A program made the translations under genes and the position numbers. Positions 18,996 through 28,666 of a DNA stretch of 64,000 bases are shown one piece after another. This stretch comes from Pseudoips prasinana. Its lineage: Eukaryota; Arthropoda; Insecta; Lepidoptera; Nolidae. Position 1 is the stretch's first letter; each line of letters begins with the position of its first letter. The stretch covers positions 7,801,001 to 7,865,000 of the forward strand of contig OX621249.1 of assembly GCA_951640165.1 (NCBI GenBank). Reading direction: 5' to 3'. Below the pieces are notes generated by a model. The model saw only the letters and a program-made list of their open reading frames with translations. It did not search any database and was not told where the DNA came from.

Positions 18996-19185
18996 GTAGC
19001 GTTAATTCCGCTAATAACTTAAAAGTTTAATCAAGCCGGAATCAAATTTGCACCGTCCTCCCGCCCGCAAAAAATATTCACATCCAAGAAGGACAATATA
19101 AATTATCAAATTACATGCACCAGTATGATGGGTGCAAATTGCATCCCGCCTTGATTAAACTAGCAATTAGTGGAATTAACACTAC
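18996..19185. mobile_element. Foldback MITE, about 55-bp TIRs
   Basis: Left GCGTTAATTCCGCTAATAAC ... GTTTAATCAAGCCGGAATC ... AATTTGCACC pairs with right GGTGCAAATTGCATCCCGCC, TTGATTAAACTAGC, TGGAATTAACAC. Flanking TA at both ends suggests a TA target. About 75 bp of unpaired centre. No coding sequence. Confidence 0.75.
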
Positions 19186-19309
19186 TTATTTTTTCAAAAG
19201 GCGACTAAGGCATACAATAGTATGTATGGCTCTTCAACTGAGTACCAATAAGAACTGTTAACAAGATTCAAGTACACCGATAATTGTCCCCCATTCTTGT
19301 CCTTTCCTT

Positions 19310-19440
19310 GGTTGTCTGGAGAATATATACAACTATATTACTACAAACATGTTCTGACTATTTACAAGCGCTTTTTTAAAGTCTACGTGAATAAAAACCT
19401 TTTTCATTTTATTTTATTTATTTATTTAAAGACCGCCAAT
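19310..19440 (+). mobile_element. LINE J 3' piece split by a LINE I 3' end
   Basis: TTGGTTGTCTGGAG (to about 19321) and AAGACCGCCAAT (from about 19430) are adjacent in family J 3' UTRs. Between them lies a truncated LINE I end (CAAACATGTTCTGACTATTT, GCGCTTTTTTAAAGTCTACG, TTTATT-rich tail). Confidence 0.7.
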
Positions 19441-19679
19441 AATATAGGGTAGTATTTAAACGAGTGACTGTAAATTAAAGTTTTAAGTCACACACATAAT
19501 GAATTTACGTTATAGTATTACTAAGTGAGCGACTGACTGCGAGTGACGAGTGACGATCAACAGAACAGCAACCAGCAAATATTAATTTGAGTAACTTAAA
19601 ATACAAAATGAGAAGCTTTATAATATTTGAGCGACCTAATATTTTTTCGCTTTGACCAATCAGAGAGATCAGAGGCTTG
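19441..19679. other. Unassigned sequence
   Basis: Nothing recognised. Confidence 0.35.
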
Positions 19680-19882
19680 TGCGAAGTTTAGTCGGGCAGC
19701 AGAGTTACCTGTTTACAGCTACCACATGACTGCGACTGCCAAATCACATGCTCAGGGTTGTGATTAGATTACTGTAAACCTCTCCAGATGGCAACGTTGT
19801 GTAAACCTTGGGGGGGGGGAGGGGGGCTATGTCCAGCAGTGGACGATATCAGGATGTTGTTGATGATGATGACACTACATTT
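19680..19882 (+). mobile_element. Retroposon H-like copy, divergent
   Basis: GTCGGGCAGCAGAGTTACCT, CAGCTACCACATGACTGCGA, CCTCTCCAGATGGCAACGTT and the tail GCTATGTCCAGCAGTGGACG with TTGATGATGATGA. It resembles the variant at 24165-24380 more than the main H copies. Confidence 0.65.
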
Positions 19883-19984
19883 TAATTTTGTATTTTGACT
19901 GTCATGGATTTTCGGGAAGTATTCCATTACTTAGTTTTTGTTTTTAAGGACAGTTCAATTACCTTCTTTCTTAAAAAAAAGTAA

Positions 19985-20430
19985 GTATATTTTTTTACAT
20001 ATACTTTAAAAAAGGGCTTGTAATTCGCCACAATATTATATAATATGGATTAAATATTACTTACAAGAATTTATTAACAAAATATTGCAAAATATTACTT
20101 ATAAGAATTTATTAAGACTTCACTTTGTGTTGAGAGAATAAAGATATATTATTCCAACTTATTCATTTATTTTCATATTTTATACATATTTATTCTTATA
20201 AAATTGATATATAAAACAATAATACCCAAATAAATACGTAAAAAACAGAGCTCCCCCAGCGACGGGGTTATACGCCCTAGGCCGCCGGTGGTCAGGGCGA
20301 CAGAGTGAGGAACCTCTTCACGATGCGTGCCGTTCCCATAATGGCCGCCTTCAATAATATATTATTATAATTATTATTTTTTACAAATACTTTAAACAAG
20401 AGGTTGTAATACGCCTCAATATCATAAATT
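19985..20430. repeat. Duplicated AT-rich module
   Basis: CATATACTTTAAAAAAGGGC then TTGTAATTCGCCACAATAT (about 20000) recurs as CAAATACTTTAAACAAGAGG then TTGTAATACGCCTCAATAT (about 20383). A shorter repeat AATATTACTTACAAGAATTT / AATATTACTTATAAGAATTT lies at 20055-20115. Confidence 0.7.
20160..20350 (-). mobile_element. LINE 3' end, R1-like by impression
   Basis: On the minus strand AAIMGTARIVKRFLTLSP followed by a stop (about 20350-20296) is an Ala/Arg-rich C-terminus of the kind seen in some LINE ORF2s. It is followed by a GC-rich 3' UTR (CCACCGGCGGCCTAGG, CCGTCGCTGGGGGAG) and AATAAATATG. The family is uncertain. Confidence 0.45.
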
Positions 20431-20756
20431 TATATTATATCATATGTATTATTTTAAAAACGAAGGCAAAAAAAGCCGGAGGATTTTTATTTTAGTTATT
20501 TAACGAATTACGTCTTTATACGACGATTAACGTCTTTAATTTAGATATTTGACGACTCCCGACTTTATCAATCGACTTCTAAAGAAGGAGGATAACAAGG
20601 AATGGTCCCAATAAAATTTAGTTCCAATCGCTTGAGAAAAAGAAAAGTTCAAGTCAGTTTCATGTTTCTCTAAACAGTAATTATTATTAAACAAGCATTG
20701 TCCGGTGAAGAAGTGAAAGTCTCCTAGGCCAACTGTAAATAAATAAAAAAAAACCT

Positions 20757-20820
20757 GCCAAAGGTCGTATGGAAGAAATTGCTTAATACGATAACAGCGC
20801 CCACTGTAGAACCTAATCTA
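20757..20820 (+). mobile_element. LINE J 3' UTR fragment
   Basis: AAGGTCGTATGGAAGAAATT, GCTTAATACGATAACAGCGC is a decayed form of the J block GGTTGTCTGGAAGAAATCGC. Confidence 0.55.
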
Positions 20821-21224
20821 CAATATTAAATCTAGGTAAATTTTGCTACATATCTTAAGGACACATAAATTTAATTCACAATAAGAATTGTAGAAATATA
20901 TTCAACAATCCAAGTATTCCGCGAAATCTTGGAAGAAAATTATCATAATAAATTCAGTTTTCAACATCCGTTCTATAGAATACGTAAAGTTGAAAAGACC
21001 TAGAGGCATTTCTCTTTACATTAATCTTAGACTATCTTCCTTTCGTAATTTAAAAGGTAAATTGTGAGATAATATATGAGTAGATAAGATTCGTTAATTA
21101 GTAATACATAAGTAGGTATATTTTATTTAAAGAAGCACTATATTATCGTGATCTGCTACTTCTCGATTTTTTTCATCGTGGTCAATCTACACGGAGTATA
21201 GCCCACAAAGCAAGGCATATTATT
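20821..21224. other. Unassigned sequence
   Basis: No recognised feature. Confidence 0.35.
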
Positions 21225-21525
21225 GCAAGTAAGAGAGATAGGGCACAGCGTTCATTCGCTAAAAGAGCAGCCCAACTGGGGAAGTACCTCCACCTTACAG
21301 AAGACATTCCTTAATAATAACATTAATAATTTAATGTTGTGTTTCCGAGTGTGAGTAAGGTCGCCAGAGCTCATTAGCACTCACTTGTTTGCTGACTCTT
21401 AAAGGCCGGCAACGCACCCGTGACTCCTCAGGTGTTGCGAGTGTACATGGGTGGCGGTAATCACTTACCATCAGGTGACCCACTTGCTCGTTTGTCACCC
21501 GCTGATATAGAAAATATATAAGGGT
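21225..21525 (+). repeat. Dispersed repeat P, full copy
   Basis: Contains all family blocks: GCGTTCATTCGC, CTCCACCTTACAGAAGACAT, AAGGTCGCCAGAGCTCATTA, AAGGCCGGCAACGCACCCGT, AATCACTTACCATCAGGTGA and CCACTTGCTCGTTTGTCACC. Followed at 21525-21555 by a small end of repeat L (GGTTCCGTTTTTTGCCATTT). Confidence 0.8.
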
Positions 21526-21659
21526 TCCGTTTTTTGCCATTTGGCTACGGAATCCTAAAACAAAGGTGGAAGTCAGACGAACACCTAACAACCAAACAAT
21601 AATACCAACAATATTAACATTAGATATAAGATCTCTTTGCTTTATTAACCCACTATAGC

Positions 21660-21845
21660 TATTAAGACAGTCGCCTCGCCGCATCGTGTCGCGGGTTCAA
21701 GCCCCGCGCCGAACAACTCTTTGTGTGACCCATAAATAGTTCTTCTGAGTCTAGGTGTAATTTTGGTCCGTCTTTTATATGTTTTTGAAAGTACCCCGCG
21801 ACACAGAGATCAATTTCCACAATGCTGGGGTTGTCTTTTTTAATG
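21660..21845 (+). mobile_element. SINE C (tRNA-derived)
   Basis: Head GACAGTCGCCTCGCCGCATC with B-box-like GCGGGTTCAAGCCCC, body GTGTGACCCATAAATAGTTC and TTCTGAGTCTAGG, end ACCCCGCGACACAGAGATCA, then a T run. Same family as 33279, 37494, 39518 and 32744. Confidence 0.85.
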
Positions 21846-21899
21846 ATTTATTCATTGGTTATACTTGGTCTGAAATACATTTTTTTTGTAGTACATACA

Positions 21900-22160
21900 T
21901 AATAATAATAATAGCTGGGGACATTATTCACACACGGCCATCTGATCTCAAACTAAGCAGATCTTGTACTATAGAAACCAGATAACTATATACTACTTCT
22001 GTTGGTAAATACTTTTACTTATTTAGATTATTACACCCAGACACAGGACAGACATACATGTTCATACTTACAAAAATATGTCCTGGGTGGGAATCGAACC
22101 CACAACCAGCGGCGTGAAAGGCAAGCATTTACCATCCACGCCAACTGGCCTGTCGACCAA
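21900..22160 (-). mobile_element. SINE A, minus strand, near full length
   Basis: ATT-type tail, GGCCATCTGATCTCAAACTA, CACCCAGACACAGGACAGAC, inverted B box GGGAATCGAACCCACAACC and inverted head AAAGGCAAGCATTTACCATC ending CCAACTGGCCTGTC. Confidence 0.9.
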
Positions 22161-22575
22161 CTGTGCTTATGCATTCCATTATTAGATAGCGTGGTTATTC
22201 GACACGGTTGGGAAGAATTCACGCGCTAGACCGAAATTTTTTATAGCTTTTAAAGGTGGTTCAAATGTATCATAATTATTCGCCTATTACCCGTTGTCCA
22301 AAACTCTGAAAAAGTTACATTTAATAAAAAGAAAATCATTTTGGAAGTAGAAGATCACATCAGCTTTTCGCCGTCTATATAAAAAGTCACTTAGTATAAA
22401 TATTTGCAATGTCATAGACTCAAACCTTCGTCTTCAGCCTTCGAGGGATAATGTCGGGCACAAAGAAATATGAAGGATTCCATTTTATGGGAGCTCTAAG
22501 TGTTTTTTGAAATCGATACGTTATAATAATACGTCTTTCTTATATAGTTTCAACAATGTTTCAACAATATTAGAG
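22161..22575. other. Unassigned sequence
   Basis: No recognised feature. Confidence 0.35.
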
Positions 22576-22577
22576 GT

Positions 22578-22826
22578 ATACTACCTATTAATATTATAAA
22601 CGTGAAAGTTTATAAGTATGGATGTTTGTTACTCTTTCACGTAAAAACTACTGAATGGATTATAATGAAACTTTACAATAGTATAGATTATACATCAGAA
22701 TAATACATAAGCTACAATTTATAAAGATATTGTGTGAATTGTCCAAAATATGACGATAAGTGTCAAGTAAGTATGAAAAAATCTATCATCTGCGAGTTAT
22801 TACGGCGTGCACTGCCAAAACCGCTA
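22578..22826 (+). mobile_element. Helitron-like element D2
   Basis: TTAATATTATAAACGTGAAA, TGTTTGTTACTCTTTCACGT, AAAACTACTGAATGG and CATAAGCTACAATTTATAAA are D2 blocks; the 3' end is CCGCTAG at 22820-22826. The 5' end is eroded, so the left boundary is approximate. Confidence 0.65.
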
Positions 22827-22836
22827 GACGTACACA

Positions 22837-22946
22837 TCTTACTAAAATTATAAATGCGAAAGTTTGTAAGTATGTATGGATGTATGTTTGTTAGTCTTTT
22901 ACGCCAAAACTACTTTAACGCGGGTGAAACCGCGGGGCATTGCTAG
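22837..22946 (+). mobile_element. Helitron-like element D2, internally deleted
   Basis: 110 bp: TCTTACTAAAATTATAAATG at the start, preceded by A, and TTTAACGCGGGTGAAACCG, GGGGCATTGCTAG at the end, followed by T. The central 100 bp found in other copies is missing. Confidence 0.75.
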
Positions 22947-22967
22947 TTAGTATATAATAGTGAAAAT

Positions 22968-23093
22968 AATGGACTAAGATATAAAATGAAATATTACACT
23001 TACGCTGTATTTTTTGACCTCAAGTGTGTACTTGAGGTCAAAAAATACAGCGTAAGGGCACGGTAAAATTTCATTTTATTTCTGGGTCCATTA
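22968..23093. repeat. Long palindrome with 27-bp perfect core arms
   Basis: 22999-23025 (CTTACGCTGTATTTTTTGAC then CTCAAGT) pairs perfectly with 23030-23056 over a 4-nt loop. Complementarity continues imperfectly outward: AATAATGGACTAAGATATAA against TTATTTCTGGGTCCATTAT. Confidence 0.92.
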
Positions 23094-23094
23094 T

Positions 23095-23700
23095 CTGCGG
23101 TGCTGTGGTAATAATTAAATTAAAACTGATAGAATGTGTTTAATTTCTACTGAAGTAGGTTGGCAACATTACTTATAGTCTAAGCTAATCATTATACCGT
23201 AAAAAATAAAGATACATAATCTTTGTAATAGATAAGCTTTAGTTTAAGCGTTAATTAATTTTAGCGTTCAAGCGTATTTAATGAAGTAAACTAATTAAAA
23301 GCCAATTCACATTCCGGTACAAAGTATAAATAACCTAAAGTTAATTATTTATCTATAGTTTTACGGTACATAAATAATCATTTAATTAGTTCTACTTTAT
23401 TAGAGACGCTTGTATTAATTCCATTTATAAATATACTATATTAATTTCGTATAAACTTATTAAAATTTAATTACATAAATGTTTGCTCTTCACTTTTCTG
23501 TTGCAAAGAATATTCCGGAAACAATATGGCCGCATTGGTATGTACATTGGAAAATCGGAAATTCCTAAGCAGGATCGTTCAATACCAATCGTGTAAGTAG
23601 GTTACATGGCGGAAGACAAAATTACAGTAGAACCTTTTGCAGTATTTTCTATTGCCTACTTCGTATTTTATAGAGTATTAATGTTAAATAATAGTATTAA
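23095..23700. other. Unassigned AT-rich sequence
   Basis: No recognised feature in 600 bp. Confidence 0.4.
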
Positions 23701-24141
23701 CTAGCTGTAACCCACGGTTTCACCCGCGTTACATTTTATAAATTATCACAGCTCCTCCCCCGTAGGTGATAGCGTGATAATATGTAGCCTATATGTTGAC
23801 CCAACCTCTTAGGCAAAATTTGATGTAAATCCATTTAATACTTTTTGAGTTTAACCCGGACATACATACAGATAAAGAGACAAAAATTCTAAAAACTATA
23901 TTTTTGGCTTCGATATCGATTGTAGTTCACGCCCAGTGTCTCCTTTTAAAAAAAATATTCAATGTACAGACGTCAGCACATCAAGCTACCCCAATCTGTC
24001 AAATTTCCCCAATTGAAAGTGAACCTTATGCTTCTGTGATATAGTTGAAAATCTTTAAATGACATTTGACAGATTGGGATAGCTGGATGTGCTGGCGTCT
24101 GTACAGTTTTGACTTTTCTACGATTTTATTTTATGTATAGA
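23701..24141 (-). mobile_element. Helitron-like element E, interrupted by MITE F
   Basis: Begins with inverted terminus CTAGCTGTAACCCACGG, carries CTCCTCCCCCGTAGGTGATA and TTTTTGGCTTCGATATCGAT, and ends ATTTTATTTTATGTATAGA. MITE F (23967-24101) interrupts it inside the sequence AATGTACAGTTTTG present in uninterrupted copies. Confidence 0.88.
23967..24101. mobile_element. MITE F, 135 bp
   Basis: TIRs CAGACGTCAGCACATC / GATGTGCTGGCGTCTG continue inward through AAGCTACCCCAATCTGTCAA to about 41 bp. Flanked by TA on each side. Comparison with intact element E shows that a TA (or the longer palindrome around it) was duplicated on insertion. Confidence 0.9.
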
Positions 24142-24164
24142 TTAGTCGTGTGGTTTCCGGTCTA

Positions 24165-24385
24165 GAATGAATAACAGGTCCACCCCATATCATCCCGTGC
24201 GTATCGTAAAAGTCAACTAAGGGATACAACAGGTAGTCAGGCAGCAACACGACCTGTGTACTAGCTACCACCTAACTGCGGTCACGAACTCGTATGCCAA
24301 GTGTGGTAACTAAGGCAAACCCCTCCAAATGACAACATTATAAAAACCTTTGGGGGAGGCCTATATCCAGCAATATCCAGCAATC
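24165..24385 (+). mobile_element. Retroposon H-like variant
   Basis: ACCCCATATCATCCCGTGCG, GTCAGGCAGCAACACGACCT, TAGCTACCACCTAACTGCGG, CCCCTCCAAATGACAACATT and GGGGGAGGCCTATATCCAGC. Its 3' tail is interrupted by LINE W and appears to resume at 24752-24778 (ATGGACAATATCAGGCTGAT). Confidence 0.65.
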
Positions 24386-24583
24386 CACAAAATAAGTAAC
24401 TCTTTTATGGGGCAATGTATAAGATTTTATAACAAACTTCCCAATGATATTAGAGAATTGTCTACGAATAAGTTTAAAAGAATTATTAAAGCCAAATTGT
24501 GTTGCAGGGCATATTACAAAATTTCTGATTATTTAAGTGATAAAAGTGCTTGGGATGGAGTTGTTCTGAGTCAACACACATGA
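24386..24583 (+). pseudogene. C-terminus of jockey-like LINE W ORF2
   Basis: In frame: KISNSFMGQCIRFYNKLPND, IRELSTNKFKRIIKAKLC and YYKISDYLSDKSAWD, ending at TGA after VVLSQHT. The pattern N-S-F ... (R/L)-x-Y-N-(K/R)-L-P ... F-K ... Y is the usual end of jockey/CR1-group ORF2 after the reverse transcriptase. Upstream codons belong to retroposon H (GEAYIQQ is an RTE-tail reading), so any longer frame is a chance fusion. A more extensive copy is at 41980. Confidence 0.8.
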
Positions 24584-24750
24584 TTGTAATTAATCTTAAG
24601 TATATTTTATTTTAAAAAAGAATTCCTACTGAGTTTTCTGACAGTGTTTCTCAGTAGCTGCCACGTCATGCACTGCACGGTAGGGTAAAAAAAATATGAC
24701 GATTCCACATAAATGTAAATTTTTTACGGAATAAAGTTACTTTGACTTTG
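24386..24750 (+). mobile_element. LINE W 3' end inside retroposon H
   Basis: 5'-truncated LINE with 3' UTR AGTTTTCTGACAGTGTTTCT and GTCATGCACTGCACGGTAGG, polyadenylation signal AATAAAGTTACTTTGACTTT. The same UTR follows the copy at 41980-42470. Confidence 0.8.
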
Positions 24751-24908
24751 ACAATGGACAATATCAGGCTGATGATAACGTAATTTATAAGGTTTTATAT
24801 CTACGTATAATATTGTCTAGGGACCTCACTATTTGGTGACGGCGGTAAATATCAGAATATGATCGCCCCATCTCATCCCGTGAGGGGCGTAGAAGTTGAC
24901 CCGAGGGA

Positions 24909-25313
24909 ATAAATAAAATAAATAAAAAAGGTTTTTATTCACGTAGACTTTAAAAAAGCGCTTGTAAATAGTCAGAACATGTTTGTAGTAATATAATTGT
25001 ATACATTATTATTTATAGTAACATAGATATTTAGGTACACATTGTATGAAAACATTTATAAAATTTATTTTATTATAGCAATGATATTTAGCTAGCTCGT
25101 ATCAAGTTATTGTCAAGAGATTATGTTTAATTATCTAGTTTAAGTCTAATATTTTTACTACATATTGTCAATGGTTCTGTCCATACCCATTAACTGGTAG
25201 TGGCAATATAGTTGCCACCATATTTTGAACTCTCTTGGTTTGTAATAAGAATCAAAATCAATCAATAGGAACTTACCTCCTACCAGTTAAAGGGCTAAGG
25301 TATTATTATTATG
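24909..25313 (-). mobile_element. LINE I 3' end nested in H
   Basis: A-rich tail then TTTTTATTCACGTAGACTTT, AAAAAAGCGCTTGTAAATAG, CAGAACATGTTTGTAGTAAT and GTCAATGGTTCTGTCCATA; the family continues at 25295 with TAAGGTATTATTATTATGAC. A 99-bp MITE separates these two parts. Confidence 0.85.
25196..25294. mobile_element. 99-bp MITE inside LINE I
   Basis: Terminal inverted repeats CCCATTAACTGGTAG and CTACCAGTTAAAGGG (one mismatch). It interrupts the LINE I sequence seen continuously at 49545-49560. No clear target duplication was found; the uninterrupted site contains TTAA, which with CCC-starting ends hints at a piggyBac-type element. Confidence 0.65.
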
Positions 25314-25495
25314 ACGGATATCTACCAGCGGACGGGCAGCAGCGTGTCTCCGTGTACTATGAACACCTTACTGCGGCCGCCAACCCGTCTGCCAAGCGTG
25401 GCGATTATGGCATATCCCCCCAAGATGATTCTTTGCGGAGGCTTTTGTCCAGCTGTGGACTTATTACAGCTGTTATGATGACCTTACAAATATAA

Positions 25496-25754
25496 TTGAC
25501 AGTCATCGTAGCCTAGTTGGTAGTGCTCCTGCCTACGAAGCTGGTGGTCCTGGGTTCGAATCCCGGTAAGTGCAAATATTTGTGTGATGAGCACGAATAT
25601 TTGTTTCTGAGTCATAGATGTTTTCTATGTATATAAGTATTTATCTATGTATATAAGTATGTATATCGTCGCCTGGTACCCATAGTACAAGCTTTGCTTA
25701 GTTTGGGGCTAGGATGATCTGTGTGACATTGTCCCTAGATATTATTATTATTAA
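25496..25754 (+). mobile_element. SINE B, full length
   Basis: tRNA-like head CATCGTAGCCTAGTTGGTAG (A box) and GTCCTGGGTTCGAATCCCGG (B box), then GAGCACGAATATTTGTTTCT, GTCGCCTGGTACCCATAGTA and an ATT-repeat tail. The head looks tRNA-like but its acceptor ends do not pair. Confidence 0.9.
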
Positions 25755-26402
25755 TTGATCATCTTACAAAAGAAACTGCTTACTGCTTGTGCCTTTTTGT
25801 GTGAACTTAAGAGGAGTCCCTACAGCTGACACTGTCTCGTACCCCAGTTGTTCGACAAAAACATTACTAAAATCGACAGGGTTCCTTGTCGCTCTTACTA
25901 CGACTGAACTAATTCGAAACTCTGTTTCATCGATTTTGTTTCAAATCCCCAGACATGTTTACCAGACTTTTATTTTCGGCAGTGTGAAATAGGCTTTTAT
26001 CATATTGACATAGGTAATATATATCATAACTTCTATCAAAATGGTTTATCTATAAAACGGCAGACTCGGGCGTAGTTGTAGTCTGAAAAAATAACTCTGT
26101 ATCAATTACATTATTGATAGATGACTAAAAACGTTTAAAAGCACCAATAAATAGCTCGGAAAAGAGAATGATTTTCACCAATTATACAAGTTCACAATAC
26201 CTATGTTTTAATACGGCACACAATTTTAACAAAATCGACCACGAGACGTTCACAGAATTTTTACAAGATCTCCTTGAAGGAATAGATAAAATTATTCAGC
26301 TGTTAGATAAGAATATTTCCATATTACTAAGGAACATTATCATAAACCGATAGAAGTAAAAATATTGGAAGTACTCCTAGTCAGGTACTCGTTTAATAAT
26401 AA
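25755..26402. other. Unassigned sequence
   Basis: Two small open frames (25789-25992 and 26168-26353, plus strand) have no recognisable domain and look like chance frames. Confidence 0.4.
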
Positions 26403-26406
26403 CGTA

Positions 26407-26541
26407 CAGACGCCAGCACATCAAGCTACCCCAAATTGTCAAATTTCCCCGATTGAAAGTAAACTTTATGCTTTTGTGATAAAGTTGAAAATCTGTAAAA
26501 GAAATTTGACTGATTGGGGTGGCTAGATGTGCTGGCTTCTG
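26407..26541. mobile_element. MITE F, 135 bp
   Basis: CAGACGCCAGCACATCAAGC at the left and AGATGTGCTGGCTTCTG at the right; flanked by TA. Same length as the copies at 23967 and 35874. Confidence 0.9.
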
Positions 26542-27090
26542 TACGTGATAACGATTAGTTCGAAGCCTTAAATGAAGCAGCTGCGCTCGGAATGGAAGAA
26601 AAATCGTATGAAATTGTTAATGTTTAAAGCGTTTATTATATAATCACACCCTACTCGCTCGTCTGCTAGGCGCTGGTGTGTTTTTACTGATCGAAGGGAG
26701 TCCCCCATGCGGCAAAGACGGGTGCGGCTTCATGTCGAAAATTAAGTTTTGTAACCGACTCGTACACTAACATTAGTTTTTTAAGCATATTGTTACTAAC
26801 AAAATATGGACCTTGTCTGAAAAAAATGTTTATTATTGTTCTTCTAAAGAGTGCTTAGTAGGACTATTTCAGTAGAGTTTGTCTCTCATATATATATATG
26901 TTTACTATGTATAAAAAAAAAATGTTTATTATTATTTTGGTTCAAGCTATGCGTGTAAGAACACTATTTGGACTTAGTTATTAGCGTGATGGTGTACGTG
27001 CAACATTGGAATGTGTGTCGGAGTGGCGTGTTAAATGCTAGTTGTATCAGCAACTTGGGGCAGTCAAAGCGTCTATTAATTACACCATAC
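26542..27090. other. Unassigned sequence
   Basis: No recognised feature; a short AT dinucleotide run lies near 26890. Confidence 0.4.
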
Positions 27091-27092
27091 CC

Positions 27093-27159
27093 CTCGAAGA
27101 ACGACACAGACTAATAGTTATGTGTCTTAAATAACTATTAGTCTGAGTCGTTCTTTGAG
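27093..27159. repeat. Inverted repeat, 29-bp arms
   Basis: CTCGAAGAACGAC and CAGACTAATAGTTAT (27093-27121) pair with ATAACTATTAGTCTG and GTCGTTCTTTGAG (27131-27159), two mismatches, 9-nt loop. Confidence 0.9.
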
Positions 27160-27888
27160 AGGTAACACGATAAGCCTGCTACAATGTTACTGTCGGGATG
27201 TAATAAGTTGTTTGTAGATACAATTTGGCTGTTAAAAATATTTTTAAAGATATTTTCTCGGCTAGATGCAAAAACGTATCCGTCCTGAAAAAGATACAGC
27301 CTCCATTCCTGTCGGACAATAATGTATGGTTTAATTAAGGAATTAAATCCCCATATCACGTGAAGGGATATATGAAATAGGCACGCTCACATTCACAAAA
27401 CACATCCAGTCTCAGATCAGTTATATACGGATTACAAAAATACATAGTTGTGTGATGGGTTAGAATTGGATCCGAAACTCAAACGTGTCGAGGTAGTATC
27501 CAGGCGAAGTTAACCACAGAGCCAGTGTCATAATGAAATAAAAGTAGACCAGTTCTGCTGTAGACATACGTACTTATTTACAACAAAAAAAAAGAAGTTG
27601 AGCAACTCTGGCCATTACTTAGACTATCTACTTTATCACAATCACTGAAGTATTTAAGGGGCTATAAAAATGCTCCTATACAAAAACCTAAGTGAATTTA
27701 CGACCCTTCAAAACAAGGCAAACTGTCCGCTAAAACACCACAAATACTTTTTCCTTAAATAAAGCTTGGTCAAACAATGAGTTCCTACCTTGCCCCGATT
27801 AGTGGTAGGAAAATACAGGGTGCAATAGTACCTTTAATGTTTGTCTAATACTATCATTATAATGGATAATAAGCAAAAAGTACAATAA
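27160..27888. other. Unassigned sequence
   Basis: Possible decayed tRNA-like SINE remnants near 27400-27530 (CACATCCAGTCTCAGATCAG, AGGCGAAGTTAACCACAGAG) but too weak to assign. Confidence 0.35.
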
Positions 27889-27892
27889 TGTT

Positions 27893-28008
27893 ATTGGAAC
27901 GAAGTTCCTTATCGCGCGTTGTGAAAGGGGGCTAGACGTAAAAATTCTTACGAAAAGTTGTCACGACACTTTTTGCAGCTGTGCGGCATGCGCATGTTTC
28001 TCTGTCTG

Positions 28009-28041
<33 letters not shown>

Positions 28042-28197
28042 TATAGAAAGCAAGCCATATATTTCCATTCTATTTCGCATTGAACAGTGTGGTGTCGCGA
28101 CGATTAGTTTTGTTGAGTGTATACAGGTTTTTTGTACATAATAAAAAATAAGAAATAACTTCGTTCCATCCGGGTGTCCCTTGACACCTCTCATTTT
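27893..28197 (-). repeat. Paired repeat M, copy 1
   Basis: Homologous over its whole length to 31876-32158 in opposite orientation. Ends share GGAACGAAGTT-type inverted motifs. Read on the minus strand, an open frame starts MRGVKGHPDGTKLFLIFYYV and runs QKTCIHSTKLIVATPHCSMR; copy 2 keeps the same residues with few changes. The TC-repeat (28003-28041) in this copy is longer than in copy 2. Function unknown. Confidence 0.75.
28003..28041. repeat. TC microsatellite
   Basis: Runs of TCTCTC with two interruptions, inside repeat M. Confidence 0.9.
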
Positions 28198-28304
28198 TAT
28201 AAAAACTAGTGTAGTAAACTATTAATACAATTAACTAAATAAGTTAATAGTAAATAGTTCATGGGAATCTAAAACAATAGTATTAATAATTATTTCAACT
28301 TTTT

Positions 28305-28500
28305 TCAGTGGAAACCGTGGTGTTCAAGCCACCCAACGATTATGACTGTTGTATAACGACAACATTCCACAACATCCAAAATCGAGATCGCTTAACGTGC
28401 CCTCCGAAACACGGAGATGCTCTAAAACTAAACCAATTTGGCGGTCACCCATCTCCAGACTAACCACGAACCTAGGTACTTTAAGTCCTAGTTTATTTAA
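28305..28500 (-). mobile_element. SINE N (5S-derived), divergent, minus strand
   Basis: Inverted: TGGCGGTCACCCATCTCCAG, ACTAACCACGAACCTAGGTA is a box C-like 5S segment; AACGTGCCCTCCGAAACACG and GAGATGCTCTAAAAC are the N body. Confidence 0.65.
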
Positions 28501-28666
28501 TTGGCTATAGGAGCCTCATCACACTACACTCGTTTTTTTAACATGACGTTTGCATTTAGCCAAGGAATCCACTACTTCACTTAGTATCAATGTTGATTTA
28601 GTTAAGATTTTTCTGGAAGGCCCCTAAAATTTGTTTTATTCGCTTTGACTATCCAATAATTATATA

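Larger units (their letters stand above)
24825..25490 (+). mobile_element. Retroposon H containing LINE I end and a small MITE
   Basis: Left part 24825-24908 (GGTAAATATCAGAATATGAT, CATCCCGTGAGGGGCGTAGA) and right part 25316-25490 (CTACCAGCGGACGGGCAGCA, CCCGTCTGCCAAGCGTGGCG, CAAGATGATTCTTTGCGGAG, TATTACAGCTGTTATGATGA) are adjacent in the intact copy at 55540-55770. The interruption is LINE I (24909-25313). Confidence 0.85.

Noticed and set aside
25496..25567. Possible tRNA gene (also at 1491, 8768, 39825 and 55268)
   Set aside because: A and B boxes are present but the acceptor ends do not pair and the sequence continues into SINE bodies with repeat tails.
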